Assembly (NCBI GenBank): GCA_034620365.1
Contig: JAQGEQ010000186.1
Location: 1,488,001 to 1,552,000 of the forward strand
DNA: 64,000 nucleotides
Source of the DNA: Pegea sp. RAD2-039
Taxonomy: Eukaryota; Chordata; Thaliacea; Salpida; Salpidae
Direction: 5' to 3'
Both the position numbers and the translations under genes were made by a program. Shown in pieces: positions 53,581 to 64,000 of this stretch. The notes under the pieces are model-generated. The model was not told the origin of the DNA and searched no databases. It saw only the letters and a list, made by a program, of their open reading frames with translations. Within the stretch, counting starts at the first letter, position 1. Each line of letters opens with the position of its first letter.

Positions 53581-55522
53581 TTAAGCGATAGAAGTAGAAA
53601 ACATAAAAGAATTGTTGCTAGCTGGCGGAGTCGGCGGGGTTGTGAAAAATAGCGTCGGACACGTAGTTGATGACGTCAGAGGTGCAGCAGGGGTTTGGGG
53701 TTCCGCAAGACCCAATTGTTTTTCGAAATCCAATAATTGACCCATGAAATTGAAATTTGGGGAAACGTCACTCTTGCATCTTTTGACGAAGTCATATGCG
53801 CGATTCAGCGACCAGCGTCTCGTTTGCATCAAATAAGCGACTGTTAGTGTCGCTGAACGACTAATTCCTGCCAAGCAATGGACTAGAACACCAAAACCAC
53901 CGGAGCGTGCCTCATCTAGAAGAAAGAAGAAAAGATTAGTTTCCAAATTTGGAGTTTTTAAACTTATAAGATTAACAACAAAAAGATTATTTTCAAATTA
54001 AGTTATCTACTCCAACATAAATTTATAATTTATATTTATTTTATAAATGAAGTGGAAAAAGATTTTTGAAATATTATTTAGAATATTTGAAGATAAGATT
54101 ACTCTATTTGTTATTACATAAACAATCTTTTTTATTTAAAGTTTTTTATATTGTTTATTTAAGAATTAGTCTTTTATTTTTATCTTTTTCAAATAATTGG
54201 TTAAAAGTCAGTATATTTATTTATAAAAGTTTTTTTAAACTATAAACATTAGACAAGAAAATAAGTTTTCACTTCATAAAGATAAAACTACAAAATTGAT
54301 TTATTTTTGTAGAACCAAGTTTGAAACTGTCAGTTTTTCATTCATTAACTTTTTAATGATAATATTTATTAGATAAATTTATAATTATTTTTCGCTGAAA
54401 TTAACAAACTTATGTGTAGAGTTTTTTAATTCAAAAAATATATAATTTAAATTTAATTTTTATTTAGAAAATTGTAACCTTTAAGTTAATAGAATTTATG
54501 AGTCACAGAAACCATATTTCATGTCTTTTGTTAATCTCTAAATTTGATTTTCTATCAACTACAAGTCATCAACAACTCACCAATAAACGCGATTGCTTCG
54601 GGAAAGAACTGTGACAAGTTCTGATTCCAATGATCCACTATTGGAATTTGTTTATATTTAAAATTCTCCTCTTCTTCAAAGACATTAGGTAGATTAGGAG
54701 TAACGTTCAGAATATAGCTGATGTTGTGACGTAGAAGAACATCGCGACTTGTAGCGTCATTTGCACCCCCCAGAAATAAACCAGGAAGTATTTCCGCTGG
54801 TTGAGGCCCCATTTTTCGAATAGGACTCCACAGGGCGCTTCCCGCACTATTAGGGTCATCAGATTCGCCCTCAGAGTTGAATCCATCTATTCTTCGAGCG
54901 TTTGTGACGTCATAATCATCTTGAGCAGCAATTCGAAGTGCACCAAGACCAAGAACAGGAGGAATATGAGAAGGGGTAAGGGGGGAACATCTACCGCGGT
55001 TGGAATCGTCACTGTCGATGTCATAATCGCCACTTCCGGTTGTCAAGTGCGGGCACGTGACGTAAAAACGCGAAAATCCGCCTAAAAAAGCGAAAATGAT
55101 AAGTTCCGGTTGAACACACACGCACAACAGCAGACAGATGCGTGCTCACGAGCGGTACACACAAACAGCTAATCGAGAAAGTAAAACCTACCTTGGAGTA
55201 TCGTTACGTCATATTTCTCATTCAACATTCGATTGTAAAGTAACATCATCAATGAATTCGAATCGTGCGTTTCCGATTCGTGATCAAAAACGACCACTCG
55301 CTTGGTGGCGCTTTTTGCCGCAAAGTTATGTCGCGATTGAGACGCGATTGTTCGAATAGATAACTTATTGCTTTTTAATCTTCTCATCATTAGTTGAGGT
55401 AACTGAATATTATGAGATGCAACCACGTGACATCTATCAAATTCCTCACAACTTCGGCAGTCAAGTAGAAGACGCGATTCTAATGACGTCATCACTTGCT
55501 CGATTGAAACAAATTTTAACAT
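53581..55522 (-). CDS. dual-specificity MAP kinase phosphatase, DUSP6/7/9 type, 3 exons, 388 residues
   Basis: Exons from 5' to 3': 55192-55522, 54581-55081, 53581-53915. These cytoplasmic phosphatases remove phosphate from the Thr and Tyr of ERK. The N-terminal rhodanese-like domain (residues about 1-125) has [11 protein letters not shown] and the kinase-interaction motif [13 protein letters not shown] (about 45-57). GGFSRF leads into an acidic, Asp/Ser-rich linker, then [10 protein letters not shown]. The catalytic domain starts at [30 protein letters not shown], general acid D260 ([12 protein letters not shown]), nucleophile C291 and R297 in [11 protein letters not shown], and [12 protein letters not shown] follow. 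The tail is Pro/Thr/Ser-rich. The length is close to human DUSP6 (381). The start was chosen as the first ATG in the open frame. A weak upstream extension lacks ATG. Intron 2 is 665 nt, AT-rich and empty. The exons are clearly less AT-rich than their surroundings. Confidence 0.93.
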
Positions 55523-55912
55523 TCTCAAATGTTTTCAAGAAAAAAAACAAAAACTTTTTCAACAATTTTCTGAACTTTAAACTGAAAAGTGAAACGTGTA
55601 GACGCTATTTTATTCACAAAACTGGAATGAGAGAAACGAAAAGAAGTAGAGAAGCGCGCGCCGTGTATGAGCGGATATTAGCACGCCAACAAGCGGCCAA
55701 GACACCTGAAACGGTTTTGCCCTTAAATTAATCGATTTCCAGAAATTTTAGTGATGTTTATTACGTCATCAGCGCTAAGTTAATCGAGGGTGAAATCTGT
55801 TAGACGTCAATGATTTCATCGTCAAGTAATTTAAGAATCATCTGGTTATTAGTAATTTGAGGTTCAGATTTTGATAGAAACTTATTTTCGCCATCTAACG
55901 ACCTCTAGTGAA

Positions 55913-55958
55913 CACCGGAAGCGGTGAGTCGCAATGAAACGCGATTGAAGCTTCCGGA
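55913..55958. promoter_or_regulatory. pair of ETS-type sites upstream of the phosphatase gene
   Basis: ACCGGAAGC (55914-55922) and CTTCCGGAG (55951-55959) are inverted ETS-core sites 37 bp apart, about 400 bp upstream of the phosphatase ATG. In vertebrates DUSP6 is a direct ETS target in negative feedback on ERK signalling; applying that here is inference. Confidence 0.4.
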
Positions 55959-57373
55959 GAATTTCTCCTGTCCACATATTTATTTATTTTTTTCATTTTT
56001 TTTAAGAATATATTTTAGAATATTTTCTCCCAACTTAAAGCTCCCAGTTAGAACGTCAGAAAGTTTATGTGACGTGATCATTCTTATACTCACGTGAAAG
56101 TTGAACAAAAGCTGATGATGTCATTAATTTCATTTAAACTGATTTCAACTTGAATATTTCGAGAAAAATGTTTAAGGTTTTCTTCGTTTAAAAATAAAAT
56201 TTCATCAGAAAAAAAGTTTTTAATATGTAATTTAGATAAAAAAATAAATAGAAATAAATCTAATGATAAAAAGAATTTCAAAATGTCTAATGAAAAATTT
56301 TTATTTATAACTAACACATAAGTCACATTTTGTATAAATTTGAACTTTTCAAAATATTAAATTGTAAAAAAGAGTTTAAAAAAAAAAAATGTTTTAAATT
56401 TAATCTTTTAAAAATTCAAACTTTAAAATATTAATTACAGCTGAAAATATCACCTGAATTAGTTAAATATTTGAATAACTATTTTGTGTATTTAAATATT
56501 TTTATTTGATTTAAAATTAAGTAAATATTTGTAACAAAAACTAACTGGTTTTAGTCACATTTTCTATTTATCAGTTCTTTTTTGTTTTAAAATTAAAAAA
56601 AAATCAGCAAATTTATTTTAGAATAATTTTGTAACTTTTAAAATGCATAAAAATTTACAGAAATTGTTTAACAAGAACATGTTTTGTTTCAAAATACTCA
56701 ATTTCCTAAATTTAACAAAAATTTATCATAACTTTAGTTTAATAAGTGTTTAAAAAGTAAATGAAAAATGATTTTTATTTCTTTCTTTTTCTCTAAATTC
56801 CATTAACTTAAGCAAAATAAACTTATTTGAAATCAAATTATAAAAAAACTAGAACTTTACACAGTTTTATTAACCAGTAAGCTCCTGTAAATGCTTAAGG
56901 CGAATTTATATAATCAGTTTTTCGAGCGAATCATAAAATTTATCTTCCTTGTTTTGTACATTCAAATCTTTCTAATTTTGGGAAAAATTGTTTTAATGAA
57001 ATTTGCAAATGTAAATAATAAAGATCTAAAAATAATTTAAGTTTTTGAGTAATACAACAAAATGTTTATCAACTTTAGTATATTTATCACTAAATTTGGA
57101 AATTTAAAAAAAGCCAAAATAAAAAGCAAAAATTTTGTGTAAAAAGAAATTAAAATCTTGTAGAAGGAAATATTTGGAAAAAATTCTTCAATTTGTTTTA
57201 TGAACAAAATTCTGATGTTAGTTGAGAATTTCCTCAAGGATCATGAACTTAAAAAATCTAAAAAAGTATTTTTTTTAGCTTAAAAAAATTGATGAATCAT
57301 AAAAATGAAAACAATTGTGACTTTTGTGAACCAATTCATTAAGTTTATGAATGCTCTTTACAAAAACAACTGA

Positions 57374-58508
57374 TGACGTCACGATCGCTTCAATAGCGCT
57401 TTCCACTTTATCTTATTTGAAATTAAATTATTCATGAAACTTTGCCTTGTTTATTTTTCTAAATAAAACCCACGTTTTGAATAATTCTGTGTAAATAAGC
57501 AACATGATGACGTCACTACTACGCTAAAGTCGGTTTAAATAACAATTCAATTCATAAATTTCGAGAAAAATTTTGTTTTGATTTTGAATGACGTGTATAA
57601 GCTAAAAAGTTTAAATTACTGTTTTTTTTTTCAAGTTTGTTTTTGTTTTAATAAGTTTTTGTTATTTTTCATATTATAAATAATTAAGTAAGTTATATAT
57701 TAATTTTTCTCACTTTTAAAATACATCATTCATATTTTTAATTAATTTTTAAATCAAAATATTTTTAGATTTGCTACAAATATCTTAATAATTTTTAGAT
57801 TTGAAAAAAAATAAAAGCAAAATCAATTTCAAAAATACTTTTTCTTGTTTTTAATTTCCCAGAATTTTGTTTTTCTTTACTCTTTTTTTTCCTTAATTTA
57901 TTTTAGATTTTTAAAAAATTTATCTTTTTGTTAAAAAAAAATTTCTTTAAATATTTTCTCTTTTTTAGTCGAAAATAAAATTACTAACTTACTGTTCGAA
58001 ACTGTTGTTAAAATATATTTAAGGAGAAATTGTAACTTATTTGTTTTTCTCGCGACACAATGTTTTTTGAATAGTACTTTTATTTTCACACCGATTCAGA
58101 CATGAACAACATAATATTTATTTTAAACAAAAGTTGATTGCAAACTTTTAATATCACAAAATAATTATTAACTTTTCAAGTTTTGAAGTTAAAAAAGTTA
58201 GTCTTAAAAGTTAAAAATAGAAGACAATTTTAGAAAATAAAACACACCCACAGTATAAATAAATATATATGAAAACTTGTTTTTGAATGAATTATATAAC
58301 TTTTAATTTGTAAAAAAATCTTTACAAAAGTCAAGTTTATACAAAGAGCTCTTCAAAATTTAAAACTTTTGAAACTTGAATAAAATATTGCCAATTTTTT
58401 ATCAAAACTTTTCCAATAAGGTAAATAATAATTTTGAAATCTTCGATAATTCTTTTGTTAATAAATTCAAACGCTTGACGAGATAGAAGCATCTAGAATA
58501 TGACGTCA
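57374..58508. promoter_or_regulatory. cluster of CRE palindromes
   Basis: TGACGTCA occurs at 57374-57381, 57508-57515 and 58501-58508, with a seven-base relative near 58641. This is the consensus for CREB/ATF bZIP factors. The cluster lies between the 3' end of POC1 and the 5' end of the phosphatase gene. Confidence 0.4.
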
Positions 58509-59689
58509 TAAGGAACGTAATGATTAAGTGTGACTTTCATAAATTTAAATATTCAAAAGTTATTTTGTTTTTTTAAGGAAATCATCTTAGGTTTGGTTGT
58601 CAAGACAACACAATAGATGCGTTGACATCGTGATGATAATCACGTCATCAAATGTAAAATTGCAGAAACTTTTTTTCTTTCACTGATAATTGATTTATAC
58701 AATTTTTTGGTTGTATTTTGTAAAGTTGAACTTTTTTAGTTTTGTTTTTGATGTAAACAATTTTAAGGAAATAAGTCAGAATTTATGATTTTTTTTTATT
58801 AAAAAGTTTTTAGGAGATATTTAAAAAGATTCTAAAATAAGGAATAATATTTCTTTCTTAAAACAAGAGCTGTTTTTAATAATTTCAAAATATAATCAAT
58901 TTATTAAAAATATTTGATTAAAAATTTATAATTTTTTTAGGTAATGAATTTATTTTTAAATAATTTTAAAAGATTAATTAACTAATTTAGAATAAAATTC
59001 TCTCAAAATATCCGAATTTGGACTTCATGGAAATAGATTTAACAGTGAATTGGAATTTACATTTAATTAATGTGAATTTATGTTTTTAAATCGGCAAGTT
59101 GCGTTGGTTTCAAAATATTTTTGTTCTATTTAACAAAATTATAAAAGATTTTTTTCAAAAATGAGATTTTACAATATCAATAATTTTAAGTCTCAAACAA
59201 CTTGATAAAAATCTTTCATTTCCTTTTTAAATAAAATTTTGTAAAATTATCTATTTTTGAAATATTTTCTTTAAAATGTAAGTTATAATTTTGTTATAAT
59301 AAACATATAATTATCCTAATCTGATATTAATTAAACATTTTTGCACTGGCTTATAAAATGTTATTCAAATGTTTGTCGCTAAAATGTGTTTAATATTTTT
59401 GTGGTATCAGTACAACGAGAATTAATTTTATTATTCAACGACAATTTCAGGTAAATTGTTCAATTCAAAACCATTTACTTTCACAGTTAAGTTTCAAACC
59501 AAAAACAATTTTCAACCAATACTGCCGTCTAGTTGTCTTTTAGATTAAAAGTTATCAAATCTTGAAAACCAAAAAGTTTAAATAAAAATTGTTACTTTAG
59601 TGTTTTTAAATCGTTTTTAAACTAAAATTTAAAAGTAAAATTCTACATTTGAATAAATCCATTGAATTTCTAATTTCGTAATAAATCTT

Positions 59690-60010
59690 TACAACATCAA
59701 CGACTTTTTTCTGACCTTGTACTACTATTTAAAGTTATTAATGGTCTTTGCTATCTTAACTTCCTAAAATACTTTAAAGATCGCAATCTCCCCTTCTCAG
59801 AGTTTTTTACGTTCTCAGAGGTTCTTCATTGTAAATCAAATCGTTCAACAACTTTAATATGATCTAGTGAAATAACAGCCTTTTTAATACGGTAACTAGA
59901 GTTTGGAATTCCTTTTTCGATTTAATAACTACATCAAAATCTATCGTATCTTTTGAAGTTTTGTTAAAAAACAAGATTTAAGTAGTCTATTTAACAAGTG
60001 ATACGTAGCA
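59690..60010 (+). pseudogene. LINE reverse-transcriptase C-terminal fragment, second family
   Basis: The translation reads DLVLLFKVINGLCYLNFLKYF, split here as DLVLLFKVINGL and CYLNFLKYF, then a Lys/Arg-rich RSTTL segment and TRVWNSFFDLITTSKS. This is the pattern of LINE ORF2 C termini (compare DLILIFKIIHNL and ISTWNNLPSEI in the 39-43 kb element), but diverged enough to be another family. One or two frame changes are needed. Confidence 0.55.
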
Positions 60011-60415
60011 CTGCCAGTTTCCTCACTTTCTTGAATTTGTAACTCGCAAGAAGGCGTTGAATAAATAGTTGAAATGAAAATAAACTGTTTTTAAATAGAT
60101 TATTTCAAAATATTTAAGACATTTCTTTTTTTGAGTTCTATGTTTAGTTAAAAACAAAAGAAATTTTTAACGGAAAAATAAAAAAATCAAGAAACTAAAA
60201 TTGAGATTTTTGTTGGTGATGAAAAATGAACTTTTTTAAAATAATATTTATTAGTCACAAAAGCTACAAAAATTCAAAATAAAATTCTCAAAACTGAAAA
60301 TTTCATCAAAACAGAAATTAGAGAAAAGAATTGATTTGAATCTTAAAATTTTAAATCAAATAAAAAAATTGCAAAATATTGAAATTTACAAAAACTTGGG
60401 AAAGACCCCAAGCAA

Positions 60416-63400
60416 TTACCGGCTTTCATTCAAATCAGGATACTTTTGTAAAACTAATTTTAATTTGTCTTCATTTTGTGTCATACGTTCTTCCATAATA
60501 GATAAAGTCTAAAATTCAAATTGCTAAAATCATTCGTTGTCATAGTAACTTGCAGTTTTTATAAACTGATAATTATTTTACAGATGATAAAAATATGAGT
60601 AAGTTGAAATTATTCAATCAATGAGTCTTGAAACTAACCTTTGTAACAAAATTCATTTGTTGTAACATGTTGTCGAGTGTTGTCGCTAATTTATTTGAAA
60701 TTTCGTTGTCGCTAGTTGGCGCTTGAACACTTTCACAGAACATCTCGGGTTCGTCTTCCACTTGTGGGGCACTTTCAATTCCAAGGGTACTTTTTGCAGA
60801 TACATGAGGAGTAACTACAGTAACGATGCCTTCTTCACTATCTCGTTGCCTAGCAACTACATCACAATCTTCCCGTTGCCTAGCAACATATTCGCGTTGC
60901 CTAACAACATCTTCTTGCTGCCTAGCAACATCATCTTGTTGCCTAGCAACATCATCTTGCTGCCTAGCAACACCATCTCGTTGCCTAGCAACATCATCTT
61001 GCTGCCTAGCAACACCATCTCGTTGCCTAGCAACACCATCTTGCTGCCTAGCAACATCATCTCGTTGCCTAGCAAGCTCTGCACGAGCACGCGCGCTATT
61101 CTCAGCCACACTAGCTTGAAATTCATCAACAAAAGAATTCTACAAAAAAAAATCTCTTAAAAAATGAAAACAAAACTTTCAATCAAACCTCATTTTCATA
61201 ATCGTCGACGTCTCGTGGCTTATGGAAGTAATTTGGAGCTCGACAGAAGGGTTGTCCTGGTCTTGGCGGACTATCATAGCAAGTAGGGGCCTGACATTGA
61301 GGTCTTGATGACCCGTTGCTGTGGTACTGAGAGTTTGGTATTTGGTCGCTAAGAAACTCAGAATTTACTAACTGGTTACTAGGCAGCCCGTTAGTAAGAC
61401 ATTTTGACTTTTCGTTATCTACAAAATGCGCGGTCGTCAACCCGTTGCCATGAGTGCTAGTTGACACTGCGTTGTTATGGCGTTGCTGTCTTCCGTTGTT
61501 ACGACTTTGAGGTCTTGAAATGTTGTCGTGACAACCACGGCGACCGACGTTCTCCACCATTTGAGTTGTTTTATCGAAATTAGTTTTCCAAACCAAAACC
61601 TAAAAATCGTTCAATGAGAAACAAGTAGTGAAATGATGACGTCATTACCTTATCATCTTCACCACCAGAAGCAAAGAAGTCGCCACATCGATTAAAAGCA
61701 ACACAAGTGGCTGCTTGCTATGGAGATCAACCAATTTAGATAGTTGATAGACAACTAAGTTAATTACCTGGTGGCCATGAAGTGTGTAGAAAGGTCGACC
61801 TTCTAAAAGATCTAAAATTTTAACAGTTGAGTCATTTGAAGCGGTTGCCAGGTAATTTCCAGATGAATGAAACGATATTTGATTGACAGGTCCGCTGTGA
61901 GCTGAAAATTTCATCCGCTAGAAGTCAGTAAAGAGTTAAATGTTGTAAAACCTTGATAATGCTGAACAAGTTTTTGGTTTCGAATATCCCAAAGTCTAAT
62001 TGTGGAATCAGAACAAGCTGCTGCTATACAGGTACCACTGGGGTGGAACTGAACGTCGTTTACATATCCACCACGTTGGTAAAACGTATGTATGCATTCC
62101 TTAGAAGTCCTAGAAGCGAGACGTCAGTAAAAACTCGTCACTAGATGGCGCTATTTACGTGTCCCAAAGTTTCACAGTTTTGTCATCAGCTCCAGATGCA
62201 ATGTATCTGCAATCCGGTGAAAATCTAACAAAAAGTAAAAATAAAATCTAAAAAATTCGATTTTCGCAAATTACTTTGCAGATCGGACCCAATTTTTATG
62301 TTGGTTTAAGGAAAATTGAAACTTTTGACGATGTACAGACCAAACTTTGACAGTTTTATCATCTGATGACGTCACAAGGTTCAAACCGTCCATCGAAAAA
62401 TCGACGCTTCGAACTGTAGCTGTGTGAGCTTTAAAAACTGTCGATTGACTTTCACTGCAAAAAAAAGAAGTTTTTAGCGTTTCTAAGAAGTTTTAAATAA
62501 GAGTTAATTTGCTCATGGGTTGTTAGAGTCGCTAGGAGTTGTTAGAGTTGCCCATGGGTTTCTGAAGTTGCCAAGGGGTTGTAATGACAACTTATTATTC
62601 TTTTGTTTTCAAATTCAATAAAAGTTACAAACATTTTAGAAAAAATTAAAACTTTGAAGTAATCAGAAAACTAATTTAGCTTTTAATATAAAATCATATG
62701 TACATATTTGGTATCCAAAGACGAACTGTTCGGTCACGTGAAGCAGAAGCAACTAGATGTCCTGAAGGCGCAAACTGAACGGAAAATATGGCATCCTGAA
62801 AAAAAGGCCAGAATTAAATTAATTAAAAGTAATATAGAAGTGAGAAAGAGCAAGATAAAACAGAAACATGTAGAATAAGTTGTCAGAGAGTTTGATGATC
62901 AAAATAACTGGAAGATGAAATCATGCTTGGATCTTTAAATAAAGAGATGGGAAGATATCAGGTTTATGCTATGTAACTCAGAGACAATGTATAAGAGTTT
63001 GACAATCATTATGTAATTAATTACCTTATGCCCCATAAATCGATAAGTTCTTTTATTTGGTTGGAAATTCCAAATCATTAAACATGAATCCATGCTTCCT
63101 GAAGCTTTAAAGAAAATCAAATTATGACTTGAATGAAATCTGAAATATTTTTAGTACCAAGTTGCCCCATATTAGGGTTAAAGTCACAGCATGTGATTGT
63201 GTCTCTATGACCTTTGAGCTGCCTTTCAAGGGTTGGGTCTTCCTGGAAGAAAAAGTTTTTATAATTATGAATATTTTGCTGACTGAATAGTTTTGAAAAC
63301 AAATAATTTTAAAAGATAAAATATAGATTACTTTAAACTATCTGATTTATAAGAACTAACAGAATAAAAGCAAACTAAATATTAATATATATTATTCTTA

Positions 63401-63828
63401 TAATGTTTAAAAATATTTTTGTTAAAAATTGTTTTTGTCAATCTAATTAAAACATTTTTTAAACCATTTATTTTTAGATTATCAAAATGTTTTATAAATT
63501 ATAAGCAATTTTACTTACATTATCAGATAGTTAATTATATAAAAAATAAAAATAAAAAATAATAACAAATCTACTTGAACTTGAATAATATTTAAAAATA
63601 TGAATACTAAAAAGATATTTATTAGTTTCATTTTTTATAAAAATGTAATCTTAAAAAGAATAAAAAAAAATAAATAAATAATAAAAAATAAGTGAATAAA
63701 AATATTTGAAGTAAATAGATAACATAAATAGTTAACAAATAGATAAAAACAAATTTAAGCATTATAAGTTTATATATATTAGCTTATAACTATTATTATA
63801 ATTTTAAACTTACTAATAGAGCATGCAT
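60416..63828 (-). CDS. POC1: POC1 centriole WD40 protein, 12 exons, 627 residues
   Basis: Exons from 5' to 3': 63814-63828, 63158-63242, 63025-63104, 62704-62795, 62275-62454, 62159-62224, 61952-62109, 61768-61901, 61649-61717, 61189-61599, 60639-61139, 60416-60508. POC1 is a core centriole and basal-body protein needed for stable triplet microtubules and cilia. Residues about 1-305 form seven WD40 repeats very close to human POC1: [93 protein letters not shown]. Residues about 306-430 are Asn/Ser/Pro-rich. Residues about 452-530 are a heptad repeat (DDVARQQ). The C-terminal POC1 coiled coil ([31 protein letters not shown]) is intact. It is about 150-220 residues longer than the human paralogues because of the linker and repeats. 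The five-codon first exon (ATGCATGCTCTATTA with GTAAGT donor) is plausible but the least certain. Confidence 0.93.
60843..61078 (-). repeat. coding 21-nt minisatellite of X-box-like palindromes in POC1 exon 11
   Basis: Eleven units, mostly 21 nt apart, carry GTTGCCTAGCAAC (+ strand) or a one-base variant. Five are perfect (60845, 60875 and three near 60939, 60981 and 61023); four read GCTGCCTAGCAAC, one GTTGCCTAACAAC and one ends in AAG. The coding strand reads GTTGCTAGGCAAC, giving VARQ(Q/R) plus two acidic or Gly residues, a heptad. The word fits the RFX X-box consensus GTNRCC-N-RGYAAC exactly. Confidence 0.85.
63243..63813. other. POC1 intron 1
   Basis: 571 nt of very AT-rich DNA lies between the short first coding exon and exon 2. 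No other signal was seen. Confidence 0.5.
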
Positions 63829-64000
63829 GGTGTTTAGCTGGATATAATAAAACCAAAATTATTCAAGTACAAAATAAAACCAGGAAAACAGAAATTTGAA
63901 ATCTGAACGGTTACCGCTTTCAACGGAGATCCTAACGAACTTCTACGCCACCTAGCTACTAAAGTTCTAAAGTAACTTTTCATTAATCTTATAAATTTGT
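63829..64000. promoter_or_regulatory. probable POC1 promoter or 5' leader
   Basis: The segment upstream of the POC1 ATG (minus strand) is less AT-rich toward the window end. GTTACCGCTTTCAAC at 63910-63924 has a perfect X-box left half (GTTACC) but a poor right half. X-box promoters are typical of cilia genes; here it is only suggestive. Confidence 0.25.

Larger units (their letters stand above)
55529..60415. other. intergenic region upstream of the phosphatase gene
   Basis: There is no gene. The part next to the phosphatase (55600-55960) is less AT-rich and looks like promoter or 5' leader. TGACGTCA sites lie at 57374, 57508 and 58501, with relatives TACGTCATCA near 55763 and CACGTCATCA near 58641. 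A LINE fragment occurs at 59690-60010. The rest is AT-rich and empty. Confidence 0.45.

Noticed and set aside
55417..55731. Plus-strand 104-codon open frame over the phosphatase first exon
   Set aside because: Mostly antisense to phosphatase coding sequence and its upstream region; no family similarity. The basic C-terminal part (REARAVYERILARQQAAK) is unexplained but unsupported.
60723..61160. Plus-strand and alternative minus-strand open frames across the POC1 minisatellite
   Set aside because: All frames are open because the 21-nt unit is a multiple of three; the heptad frame alone joins POC1 exons in phase.

Overview
This is a strongly AT-rich window of animal nuclear DNA with split genes. 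Introns follow GT-AG, and many are only about 45-60 nt long. Five genes can be assigned to animal families by assembling exons in frame: a NOS1AP/CAPON adaptor (+, 3953-8857), a beta-adrenergic-type amine receptor (+, 13957-16520), glycogen synthase kinase 3 (+, 19908-24848), an ERK-selective MAP kinase phosphatase of the DUSP6/7/9 type (-, 53581-55522) and the centriole protein POC1 (-, 60416-63828). Each assembled model keeps one reading frame through every junction and ends close to, or longer than, its human relative. The receptor resembles beta-adrenergic receptors more than protostome octopamine receptors. Together with the compact introns this suggests an invertebrate deuterostome, possibly a tunicate, but the window does not prove it.

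Layout. 0-3.9 kb holds a single-exon 307-residue orphan gene with two dynein-light-chain-type TQT motifs. 3.9-8.9 kb is NOS1AP, with two intronic satellites (periods 17 and 20 nt) and a coding 15-nt minisatellite. 9.6-10.6 kb holds antisense LINE debris. 14.0-16.5 kb is the receptor. 19.9-24.9 kb is GSK3, whose intron 9 is a 60-bp satellite of about 30 units with a 240-bp higher-order period. 25.8-35 kb is a graveyard of a Ty3/Gypsy-like relic, several LINE fragments and a broken BTB gene. 35.7-47.1 kb is a large palindrome: two arms of about 2.77 kb, each carrying a complete seven-exon gene for a 199-residue unrecognised protein, converge on a 5.8-kb spacer that contains a nearly full-length LINE (39.06-43.53 kb). 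47-53.5 kb is AT-rich with dispersed repeats. 53.6-55.5 kb is the phosphatase, with ETS-type and CRE-type sites upstream. 60.4-63.8 kb is POC1, whose coiled-coil exon is a minisatellite built of RFX X-box-like palindromes.

Most notable: the palindromic gene pair with both copies still open; the X-box minisatellite inside the coding sequence of a centriole gene; a similar E-box minisatellite inside NOS1AP coding sequence; and at least 15 copies of the CRE palindrome TGACGTCA where base composition predicts fewer than one. The known genes look like ordinary housekeeping and signalling genes with no operon-like link, although GSK3, the MAP kinase phosphatase, the receptor and NOS1AP all belong to signal transduction. 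All exon borders were inferred by eye from splice signals, frame and family knowledge, without transcript data.
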